This document shows positions 54,760 through 63,488 of a stretch of DNA of 64,000 nucleotides, one piece after another. The position numbers and the translations under genes are program-made. The number at the start of each line of letters is the position of its first letter. The first letter of the stretch is position 1. Origin of the DNA: Alentia gelatinosa (taxonomy: Eukaryota > Annelida > Polychaeta > Phyllodocida > Polynoidae); NCBI GenBank assembly GCA_950022655.1, contig OX465584.1, forward strand, positions 6,457,694-6,521,693, given 5' to 3'. Under the pieces are notes generated by a model, which was not told where the DNA came from, did not search any database, and was given only the letters and a program-made list of their open reading frames with translations.

Positions 54760-55540
54760 AAACCACAAGAGGAAACACTACGTAAAAGCGACCTCCCACC
54801 TAAATCTGTTACAATACAGCTATAACTCATATAACACCTATTTAGGAGCCTGTCTGGTCAGCAGTCTATACAGGTTATTGTTGTTCTGCCCAGCCAACTT
54901 CCTGGAACCTATCAATGGATGCCGGGCTCGATAATACATGGGTGGCTTTAAATGGTCAGGAAATGCCGCGACAGAGAAGTGACAGGGTCTTTATCGATTC
55001 ACTTCCCGACCGTATTCTGACACTAGCGACAAGTCTGGAGCAATCATTGCAGGGAAATATAAAGAAATGTGGAGTTGTATGGTAAATCTGGAGCCTCATA
55101 TAAGATGTCATTTGAAATAAGGCTTCAGCACATGGTTATATTGCTGGAGTTGATGGGCATCCATAGATAAAACGGTCCGACACTGACAGAAAGAGAAGCA
55201 GGGCTCAGATCTGAGATGCATATTGAGATTAAAGCCGTGAGTTATGAAGTGAAAGAAACCTGCGCTTAGTTTATGAGAGAATCGGCGGGAATCTTCAGAT
55301 TTAATGTTGATAGAAAATGCTGCCTTGGAGGAATACGTTGTAAGTTTCTTACAGTGGAAGATCTGATCAAGAGGCAGAACTGTTTGATATGAAATTATAA
55401 AAAGAAATTAAAAAAATAGGATAGTTTTTAGGTTTAGTAAAGTGGCCACCTTTTGATACTGATTTTTATCTTAAAGATTACAAACACAATATGAGGAAAC
55501 AAAATATTTATTTCTGTAAAACCTATGGCCGAACACTCTA
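54760..55540. other. No recognisable feature
   Basis: Short ORFs only; no shared repeat noticed. Confidence 0.4.
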
Positions 55541-55574
55541 TGGTTGCACCACCTTATGGGGGATGAAATAACTT

Positions 55575-55805
55575 ACGTTTACATAGACAGTAATCGATGG
55601 TTTTTTGGACAGGCGGCCGTAAACCACGAAAGGTTGACGCGTAGTGATACACGAGCGCTAGCGAGTTTTGAAGCCGTATACCACAAGTTTGAATCTGTAT
55701 ACTACAGTTATGGTATCTCACAGGTTTTATACAATGAGTAGTGGTTTACTTAGTCCCCAAACATTTTCAAAGGGGGCTTTGTATACAATGGATAATAATA
55801 CCGAA
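55575..55805. repeat. Family O palindrome, copy at 55.6 kb
   Basis: ATCGATGGTTTTTTGGACAGGCG, GGCCGTAAACCACGAAAGGTTG and GTGGTTTACTTAGTCCCCA match the 48.55-49.10 kb cluster. A 20-bp direct duplication (GTTTACTACCCAAGGTTGAC) follows at 55806-55850. Confidence 0.65.
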
Positions 55806-56019
55806 CGTTTACTACCCAAGGTTGACGTTTACTACCCAAGGTTGACGTTTAGACCAATCAGATCATCTTTTACAAATTTCATATAAAAAGCGCAGTGGGG
55901 AGAAAACATAGATTGTCAAGTAACTCAATAAGGTTGGATCTGGCTTCAGGTTTCATGGCGGCTAAGTAAATAATGCTAATTATCGTAATTAAACTACATT
56001 TGAAGGTACATAGGAAAAG

Positions 56020-56130
56020 GGAAACCAGGTTTCCGGAGAGAGAAAGCCAAAGTTACTCGGTAAGGTAAACAAAAATCACTGCCCACGGCCAAGGCCTTGG
56101 GCAGTAATTTTTCCGAGTCTCATATATATA
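56020..56130. repeat. Palindrome family E, partial
   Basis: CCAAAGTTACTCGGTAAGG, CACTGCCCACGGCC and TTGGGCAGTAATTTTTCCGAG match the palindrome at 57.27-57.42 kb and the half copy at 13.44-13.50 kb. Confidence 0.65.
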
Positions 56131-56190
56131 CCTATATATAGAGAGAGAGAGATATAGATATATATACATGTATATAGATATATATATTCA
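56131..56190. repeat. (GA)n/(TA)n microsatellite
   Basis: AGAGAGAGAGATATAGATATATATA-type run of simple dinucleotides. Confidence 0.85.
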
Positions 56191-56639
56191 ATGCATATGA
56201 TATTCTATATTTATACAAATCTCCCGAGACATTTCCTCTCCCGTATACGACCTCTAGAGTCACCCCAGCATCCGCTTCCGGGTCAGAGGTCGCGAGGTCA
56301 ACACCAGACGGCTCTGATGTAAAGGTTGCACTGTGACCTTGACTTGACCTTGGGAGTGGGGTCAGGTGGTCGCCATAACAAGGCGGCGTACCAACAATCA
56401 CAGACAGCTACGGTGAGGGTGCGGCTCCTAAAACAACCCACCAGCGCGCTGACCAATGAGCGTGCGGCATTCAGCACTCTCCCAGCAGAGATCCTGCGCT
56501 CTACTTCCTGCAGTCGCTTGTATCCGTGCCTCAACCTGCCTGTTTGGGCTCAAATCTGGCCCCTACGCAAGTTTTTGAAATTTCCTCAATTCTGAGGGCT
56601 TTTGTGGGTATTTTGTGTTCTACTTGTAAATAGAGATGA

Positions 56640-57065
56640 ACATATTTATATGGTAAATAAAATACTCTTAATTCTGTTATAATTTATGTCCAACCAGACA
56701 CATTCTCTGGGATTACTTTCTAGAGTGGAAAGCACCTCATGTGTTGCAAGGATTTGTTTTGTCAACAATGCCCATGTGCTCCTCTGAAGGGGCAGTCTAA
56801 TCAACTCTGGATTCCCATTATAAAATGGTTTAAGTATGAAAAGGAAACAACCGGATTGTCTGTAAAGCTCCTTTAACAATTCCTATATTTCCATACTCAT
56901 GATATGTGAGTTGTTTGACTATAACTTTTTATAATTGCCTTGTTTTGAATCTGAAAAGTTCGCTGGTCTCCCCTGTATTATAGTGGATACCCAGGGAACA
57001 GGCTTTGGGTTGGGGCAGAGACTAAGCCAGCGCTGGAGCCGCGAAAGATCTGGGGGGAGAGTGGC
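56640..57065 (-). repeat. Dispersed repeat family X, copy 3 (inverted)
   Basis: Contains the inverse of the family X landmarks: AGTCTAATCAACTCTGGATTC, CTTTTTATAATTGCCTTGTTTTG and GCGAAAGATCTGGGGGGAGAG. No ORF of interest. Confidence 0.7.
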
Positions 57066-57261
57066 ATTCAGGAGCGGGACCCCGGGCGGTATTGAGCGGC
57101 CTATGATGGAAGCAGACAGAATAACATGGCGCCACCCTCCCCCGACCCTCCCCGACTTTATGTGATTGCTGAAGGAGAAGGAAGCACACTTATTATACCA
57201 GGTCTCCTCCAGTGTGGGGACTGGAGGAGTGGATCCGGGGACACAGAGAGTGAAGGGCGAG

Positions 57262-57430
57262 TGTGGAGGAATAGAGGGAAACTATGTTCCGGTGACCAAA
57301 AGTCCAAAGTTACGAAGTAAGGCTTGGAAAAATTACTGCCCGCGGCTGACGCCTTGGCAGTAATTTTTCCAAGCCTTACCAAGTAACTTTGACTTTTGCT
57401 TACTGGTACTTGGTTTCCCTATTCCTATAT
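57262..57430. mobile_element. Palindrome family E, complete copy
   Basis: GGAAACTATGTTCCGGTGACC and TTACGAAGTAAGGCTTGGAAA pair with TTTCCAAGCCTTACCAAGTAA and GGTACTTGGTTTCC. The apex is CTGCCCGCGGCTGACGCCTTGGCAG. Confidence 0.8.
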
Positions 57431-57806
57431 ACCTTCAAATATCGATAAAAATGCTTAATTCTTTACCTGAAACACTTCCGAAGTAAATGCCACCCTTATC
57501 GAGTAACCACAACAGCTATTGTTTCGTCCCGCTGCTGTATTATATCACGTGATCAGAGCGGGACGAAAACATGAGAGCGGGACGAAAACGTCAACCTCGA
57601 CACTTAACTTGTTTGTAATGCACCCCCCAGCAGCGGTATGTAACTCTAGTTAGTTCAATAATGGGTATATAGGAATAAGGCTTGGCGTCCACCTACTACG
57701 ATAGAAATTTAGACCTCAATAGAATTTTTTTAAATCGCCCAACTACCAGCATTTGTCTTTAAGTCCAATGCACCTCTACCGATTTCGGAACATTAATGTA
57801 CCTTAA

Positions 57807-58069
57807 GGCCTGGTGTCCACTAACTACGATAGAAAGTTAGACCTACCGATATGGCACCGATACAGAAAGCGAATATCGGAGACATATCGGGACGTGTCTA
57901 GACATGCCAATGCACCACGCATTGTATGGGGTCTTTATCGGTGTCTTATTGCAGAAACGTGGTCAACTGCCCCAATATTAGGCGACCTTCCGATACGATT
58001 TCGATTTTTTATCGGGAGGTGCATCGTAGACCATATCGGAGCCATATCATAGTAGGTGGACGCCGGGCC
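57807..58069. mobile_element. MITE, TIR GGCCTGGTGTCCACT, copy 4, TAA duplication
   Basis: Flanked by TAA at 57804-57806 and 58070-58072. Interior as at 4383-4664. A 5' fragment of another copy (AAGGCTTGGCGTCCACCTAC) lies at about 57678-57717, and a truncated inverted copy at about 58604-58830. Confidence 0.87.
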
Positions 58070-58074
58070 TAAAG

Positions 58075-58602
58075 AATAAACCAGCAAGTTTGGATCAAAG
58101 TCGTCGTTCTCCACGAGTTTGTTTTTTTTTGTTTTTTTTTATTCAGTGTAAAGACATACAATCACCCCAAGTTGGGCGTTCATTGTAGTCAATCGACGAA
58201 CAGTAAAATATAAACAAAACACACAGGACGAACAGTTGCTGCTTGGCTAGGTCGGTTTTGTGTAAAATCCAACATATATATTAGATATTTAGCCGTTTAA
58301 TAGGTCTGGCATTTTCAGAAGGAGATTTTTCACATGCAATTTAAAGTAGGAAGAGTCATGTGTTTGTTGTATTTCTTTTGGAATTTTGTACCATAAAGGG
58401 GCCCCTAGATAAAGTGGAGATCTCCTGTATTTTTCGGTTTTGGGTGCGTTTACATTAAGTACTATTTTCTGGTGTCGATTGATGCGGAGTGATATGAACA
58501 TGGCGACAGCCGAGTGAATATCATGTAGCATTCAAACCAGTTGGAGACCAACGACATTGACCAAAACGAGTTGCTTTCTGTATTTATCTCACCCTTGTTC
58601 AC
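58075..58602 (+). mobile_element. Family S palindrome plus module, copy 3, split by a LINE
   Basis: Left part ACCAGCAAGTTTGGATCAAAG to CCACGAGTTTG (58121), right part TTGATGCGGAGTGATATGAAC, apex GCGACAGCCGAGTGAA (58502-58517), then TATTTATCTCACCC. In the other copies the two parts are contiguous (GAGTTTGATGC(G/A)GAGTG). Confidence 0.85.
58122..58478 (-). mobile_element. 5'-truncated LINE (non-LTR retrotransposon) 3' end
   Basis: On the minus strand the insert reads a C-terminal coding piece (about 58474-58289), a 3' UTR and a 19-bp A-tail (plus-strand T run at 58122-58140 with one G). The peptide contains YRRSPLYLGAPLWYKIPKEI and SYFKLHVKNLL. This is the typical reverse-transcriptase tail of CR1/Jockey/RTE-type elements (LWN-LP--I, then FK--LK--L). 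It interrupts a family S element. A short TTG could be the target duplication. 5' truncation is usual for target-primed insertion. Confidence 0.82.
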
Positions 58603-58934
58603 CCTAAGGCCACCTACTAGGATATGGCTCCGATATAGTCTATGATCCACCTCCTAATACAAAATCAAAATCGTGTTCGAAGGTCACCTAATATGGGGCA
58701 GTTGACCACGTTTTCGCGATTACGCACCAAAAATACGCCACTATGGTGCGTGGTTGATTGGCCTGTCTAGACATATGTCTACGATTTTACACCTGCCCGA
58801 TATGTCTCCGAGATGACCTATTTAAGCCTAAGTGGTTCTTCTACACGACCTGCCTTCATAAATATATGTCACCAAAACGGCTTAATGGTTATCTAGAAGG
58901 ATTATATGAGAACCCGAATAAAAACTTATATAAA

Positions 58935-59208
58935 AAGCCTAAACGGTACTAAAGACTAGGAACAAATAGAATGTTCACCATTGATGAATAAGCGTGCAAT
59001 CATAAATGAATAACAATTGAAAGATTTGGATTACATTCAGTCTATGGGTAGTTTGTTCTAACCCACTTGCACCCAGTCAACTTGCCATTTCTGTAACTGT
59101 AGAATCAAAACATATCAATCACCAGTGAATGAGGTATTTCGGTCTTGAGTGATTGGTTATGGTCAACTAAGCATGCTTCTAAGACACTGAGACACTGGGC
59201 CCCGTTGA
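58935..59208 (-). repeat. Dispersed repeat R21, copy 3 (left piece, inverted)
   Basis: Inverse of 3105-3495 and 9846-10245, broken at CACTG by the MITE 59209-60410 and resuming at CTGGCTCCCTGACCCTTTCC (about 60410-60440). Confidence 0.72.
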
Positions 59209-59487
59209 ATAAAGAAATGAACGATAAAAAGTATCTTACAAGTCTCGTTGGTGCCAAAGCGTAGCATAAAAAAAACTATCGTGGAGGCGGACGGGCCTTT
59301 GACGAGACGATAAATGAAAGGTCGTGCGTGGTGTTGAATTAGAAATCGTTCATGTCGTGTATTTATCGTTCAAGTCTCCTCGCGGACGACCACGTTTCCG
59401 GTGTCGTAAGGCGTACTAAGAATGATCTACAGGATCAAAACAACAATATCAATATATATTTAGGTTTCTAGGGTTTGTCTTCTATGT

Positions 59488-59793
59488 ATTTATCCTACCC
59501 CTAATATAAAATCCCATAGGCTTAACATTGGGTTTCCGTATGCCACGCTGACTGGCATACAGAGTTTTATATGCCACTAGTGGCATACAGCATTGTTATT
59601 ACGTAATATTCCTAAATCGAGGAGATAGGGTAGGATAAAATCAAAACCTGATTCGTTGTAATCTTGGCCACCACATTACACTCCTGAAGTTTTGGCTCCG
59701 GACTTCACTCGGCTTCGCCTCATGAAGTCAGTTTGCCAAACTCCAGTCGTGGAATACGGTGGCCAAGATTAAACCTCATCCAGTTTTACGATA
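59488..59793 (-). mobile_element. Family R module plus palindrome, inverted copy
   Basis: Inverse of 51439-51741: TTTATCCTACCCCTAATATA first, CCATAGGCTTAACATTGGG inside, then the palindrome with apex CACTCGGCTTCGCCTCATGA (59705-59724), ending CATCCAGTTTTACGATA. Nested in the 1.2-kb MITE. Confidence 0.88.
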
Positions 59794-60054
59794 AAACCTA
59801 CAAATTCTCTCCTATCTATGTTCACATATACCACTTATAATTTCATTTTTTTATAGTCCTGGCAACCGAAGGAAACTACAGTGTGGTGAGTGTTTCTTTC
59901 AAATGAGTTGATCATTATCAGCAAATGATTAAATTTGGTACACATGTATCACATACTTATACGATTCTCAGTTGAAATATATTTCAATTTGAATTAGATC
60001 TGGTGCATGAGAAGTCGCCAGTAACCATTTAGAAAATTTTAATTACTGAAAAAA

Positions 60055-60135
60055 TAAAGTTTGCCTCAGATGGGGTTAGAATTCCCAACCTTAAGGTTGA
60101 AAGACCATAGCCTAACCAGTTTGACCACAGATGTC
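60055..60135 (-). other. tRNA-like sequence (tRNA pseudogene or SINE head)
   Basis: Read on the minus strand, TGTGGTCAAACTGGTTAGGC fits a Pol III A box (TGGTCAAACTGG). CTTTCAA could be an anticodon loop with TTC. TTGGGAATTCTAACCCCA aligns to the B-box/T-arm region with mismatches. No intact acceptor stem is visible, so it is not a functional tRNA. Confidence 0.4.
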
Positions 60136-60799
60136 GGTGTTCTCAAGACAATAAATACAGGGTACGATACCAGAGGGCATGGTATTGCAGTTTGACTGGT
60201 ACCCGGTCCACTATAGAATGTCATTTTTTGTACCATGGAAATAGGTCAATTCTACGACAATTGTACGACATTTTGTACCGACGATACTGCTGATGCCGAG
60301 GACAAGTTTTATGCTACACTAACATAAAAATATCGTCTATTTATCGTCCATCCTTTAATATGTCTTATCGTCCAGCCTCACGGACGACATTTTTTTATTC
60401 AACGGGGCCCTGGCTCCCTGACCCTTTCCCAGTATCATAGTGAATAGCACGGAGATGATGAAGGGATAGATTTTTTCTCAGCAGGCTGAAAGAGTATGTG
60501 ACCACTCTAATCTTTCATAGGCAACGTATGCAGTGCGTGGAAGCACGCTATAAAAATACACCCGTAAGGGGGGTGTTCCACTGGCCCGACGGTAGCAGAT
60601 TCTGTAGCCAGACAATCGCCGATCATTATCGGATGCCCTAGAATTTCTTAAATCTTTGAAAATGGTCATTTATTAAACTATTTATATCAGAATTAAATAA
60701 ATTACAATACGTGAGCTTCCTCTACAGGGCCCAGGAACAATTGATCGGGTGAGAAATCGGCCTGGTGGAGCACACCCTTTAGTGGACATGAAGGATCTG

Positions 60800-61005
60800 G
60801 GGTCCGTTTAATAATCTAGGATCGTACATGGTACCTCGTACAAGGGTTATCCTTTAATAATATTTAAGTCTGTCCGCTAAGACAGTCTTAGCCGCCCATA
60901 AGGTCGTCCATAAGTGCTGACTAAATCTGACCCACATTGTCCATTTGTCTCTATGGCATACACAGAAGGGCCTTCATGTACGATCCGAAATTATTAAATG
61001 GGCTC
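60800..61005. mobile_element. MITE family A, intact 206-bp copy, CTG duplication
   Basis: GGGTCCGTTTAATAATCTAGG on the left mirrors CCGAAATTATTAAATGGGCTC on the right. CTG flanks both sides (60797-60799, 61006-61008). It serves as the uninterrupted reference for 22181-28374. Confidence 0.85.
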
Positions 61006-61011
61006 CTGAAC

Positions 61012-61405
61012 TATACCGCATATAGCCTATGATCCATGGGGGCCGCCATGACGCCCCCCGAGTAGGTGTTCTTCACTAAAGGAGGTGAAAAGTAGGTGTT
61101 CTTCACTAAAGGAAGTGTGAAAGAAGTGAGTGATAATTGGGAAGTGTCACAACTCTAGCCTTGCTGACATATGTCTATAAAGTGTTCCATATGAAAAACC
61201 TCATGTTCTGGGTTTAATCAATATGTCATCCTTCTCTAGGATGGGTGTAGAGAGTCAAGGGAACCATGGTATAACATTGAGAGGCAGTTGAATTTCGTAA
61301 GAACAAAGAGCTAGAATATAGATCTGTCCCCTCAAAGGGGCCTGCCATATTGCTGGCCACCTAGTGACTGTTTTATGAACTAACAATGGCTCTGTCCCCT
61401 ATATT
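61012..61405 (+). repeat. Dispersed repeat R35, copy 2
   Basis: Inverse of 7226-7600. Two copies of AGTAGGTGTTCTTCACTAAAG and the phrase CACCTAGTGACTGTTTTATG are present. Confidence 0.75.
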
Positions 61406-61606
61406 CATGTACAATCCTGATGACCCTACGAAGGGAGCTAAAACGGGAGCGTGAAGCGAACACCTGAGATTGGACTCAATCACGTTACGTAATGACTTGA
61501 TTGGCTGGCGGTGGGTGTTATTCACGTGATCGTTGTTTTCTCTCTGCGCATTCATTTGGAATCCAGAGTCCTGTGTCGGTGGATAAGATCTATCACTACT
61601 AGCAGG

Positions 61607-62017
61607 ATGAATACCTGGTATAACCCTCAAGTGCTTCATTTAATCATTGGTGACTCCAGAACAGCAGGGCTTGACTATCATTGGAGCTACATGAGGAACA
61701 CGGATTGTGATTTAATCACTTTATCTGGTGCTAAAATCCAGAGAATCGACAGGGAAGTGATTGCGGCACATGGTCGTTCCCGGTGCAGCGGACCACGGTT
61801 CAGGGCAGTGTTTGTGCCCGGGGGAATAAATAGCATTACCTACAAAACAGGTAACAGTATCTGGTTGAGAAATGGAAGCTCCGAACGTATCAGTGACTAG
61901 ATAACTGAGCTCATGCGTGGTTTGTTCAAAGTATGTGGTACACCGGATGTATCCCTCAATACCTATCATATACTGTACAGTGTATGGCGTTGCCTTGAAT
62001 GCAGCAAATCGAAATAG
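61607..62017 (+). pseudogene. SGNH/GDSL-hydrolase-like ORF fragment with in-frame stop
   Basis: From the ATG at 61607 the frame encodes a block I-like sequence, LHLIIGDSRTAGLDY, and 60 residues later a block III-like FRAVFVPGGINSITY. The spacing and order fit an SGNH/GDSL hydrolase fold. A TAG at 61898-61900 ends the ORF at 98 codons, but the same frame continues for 38 more plausible codons (ITELMRGLFKVC...) to a stop at 62017. The C-terminal Asp-x-x-His block is not seen. SGNH-like domains are known in some Ngaro and LINE elements and in transposon-borne accessory ORFs, so this may be a mobile-element relic. A decayed host exon is possible. Confidence 0.5.
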
Positions 62018-62029
62018 CCCAGTGTATCC

Positions 62030-62260
62030 AGACCAGGAACCTGTTTTACCAGTTTCGTGACATGTCTAGATGGCGTCTGTGACAACATACGGACAGATCA
62101 ACACAAGTTGCGGCACTCAGGACAAGACAGACCCCAAACACGGTGTGTCCGGTTTCAAAAGTATTAGACAATTTCACTCACTTCCCGTAGGAATTAAGCA
62201 ATGAAACTTTAACACGAGTAAGGGATACATTAGGTTAAGTATTCACCCCTGATCTCCATG
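62030..62260 (+). mobile_element. Family D MITE, left end
   Basis: ACCTGTTTTACCAGTTTCGTG and ACATGTCTAGATGGCGTCTG, then CACTCACTTCCCGTAGGAATTAAGCAATG, match 43187-43330. The right end was not found. Confidence 0.65.
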
Positions 62261-62329
62261 TACAGGGCCGGGTTCACTGGCTACAATAGAGCTATATGGA
62301 GGACTTCAGAAAGTTTTTATCATTTTTTT

Positions 62330-62446
62330 TGTTATTATCCTCACATAAAAATATCGTTCACAGGGGGTAGGATTAAATCAAAACCTTATTCGTTTTAATC
62401 TGGGCATACGGGAGCCCAGATTAAAACTCATCCGGTTTTACGATAT
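62330..62446 (-). mobile_element. Family R element, internally deleted
   Basis: The module remnant is TTATTATCCTCACATAAAAA to GGGGGTAGGATTAAATC. A miniature palindrome follows (TTTTAATCTGGGCATACGGG, then AGCCCAGATTAAAA) without the usual apex, ending CATCCGGTTTTACGATA. Confidence 0.7.
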
Positions 62447-62465
62447 AATCGTTCCATAATTTCAG

Positions 62466-62704
62466 ACGAGTACTTAGTGAAGGGATCTGTCATCTAAACG
62501 ACAAGGAAGCAGTGGCCACGCCCCACGCGGTACGAGAACTCCAGAGGAACAACCCCCGCAGAGACACCGTGCACCACATGCGTCATGACCGCGTACATCC
62601 GAAACCCAACATGCAGGCTGGCAGGGCAAGACTGGTTGACGAGGCCATCGATAAAAGCATCGCGGAAGGTTGTCATCTATGAAGATCCACTTGGGAAAAG
62701 GTAA
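62466..62704 (+). CDS. Candidate exon, unrecognised product
   Basis: A local GC-rich stretch preceded by an acceptor-like TTTCAG (to 62464) and containing CHLNDKEAVATPHAVRELQR, then RDTVHHMRHDRVHPKPNMQA and LVDEAIDKSIAEG, up to a TGA near 62681. Third codon positions are mostly G/C, unlike the AT-rich surroundings. A strong GT donor (GAAAAGGTAAG) follows at about 62702, open in a different frame (VVIYEDPLGK). Which frame is used is not decided. I do not recognise a family; it could also be a mobile-element fragment related to the SGNH-like ORF 450 bp upstream. Confidence 0.25.
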
Positions 62705-62719
62705 GATTTTTCCATTATT

Positions 62720-63096
62720 CATTTACTGTATTCACATGAGTCACATGACCAGGTGAAAAATTGATACATTTCTTGACTGGCAATAAAAAAAAATGCTATA
62801 TTGTGTCATGTGACTATATACCAGTATACTATTTATTGTTGTCATGTGTAAAATAACCATGTAATAGGTCTTTTTCCACTGGCTGGTGTATCACCTTAAT
62901 TGCAGTTACGCCATGCCTGAAGCCAAACATACCCCTGGTAACGTATACTTTAGCATGGGATCACTGAGTGTATGAGCGTAACACGTTTATAATACCCATG
63001 CACATTATTTCTAGAGAGATAATAGCGATTGCATCATATTCTATGGTATTCCAGGTCCAACTTGATGTATCATACGTGCATATTACCTCAATGATA
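62720..63096. other. No recognisable feature
   Basis: AT-rich, with no open frame of note. Confidence 0.4.
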
Positions 63097-63488
63097 CTTT
63101 AGATATACCTTAGATAACACAGGGACACCTAAAGTGGATATACACTAATACATTGGCAGGCCTAGCTATAATATGCTTATCTTTTTCTAAGTTAAAACCA
63201 AGATGATTATCAACTTTAAAGTTTAGACAGCTCAGACCCGTTGATACAATACCCTAGGTTTTTACAAGAATCTAATTTGTCAAAAAACAACACTTTAGAT
63301 ACACCTTAGATAATACAGGGACACCTAAAGTGGATATACACTAATACATTGGCAGTCCTAGCTATATTATGCTTATTCTTTTCCAAGTTAAAACCAAGAT
63401 GATTATCAACTATAAAGTTTAAACAGCTCAGACTCGTTGATACAATACCCTAGTTTGTTACAAGAATCTAATCTGTCAAAAAACAACA
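63097..63488. repeat. Tandem duplication of 195 bp (repeat Z)
   Basis: CTTTAGATATACCTTAGATA at 63097 and CTTTAGATACACCTTAGATA at 63292 begin two copies that run through GGGACACCTAAAGTGGATAT and CCAAGATGATTATCAACT. Divergence is a few percent. An inverted copy is at 38.89-39.12 kb. Confidence 0.88.

Larger units (their letters stand above)
59210..60409. mobile_element. 1.2-kb MITE, TIR GGCCCCGTTGAATAAA, CTG duplication
   Basis: GGCCCCGTTGAATAAA at the left mirrors TTTATTCAACGGGGCC at the right. CTG flanks both ends, and the intact target is visible in R21 copy 2 near 9990. It carries a nested family R element (59488-59793) and a tRNA-like segment. AACGATAAAAAGT-type and CGTCCA words recur near both ends. 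No transposase ORF. Confidence 0.82.

Noticed and set aside
56326..56595. Possible coding exon at 56.3-56.6 kb
   Set aside because: Local GC is higher, but overlapping frames are open on both strands and no motif or splice context stands out.
62474..62722. 82-residue Cys-rich minus-strand ORF
   Set aside because: The opposite strand has better exon signals and codon bias; Cys richness reflects G/C composition.
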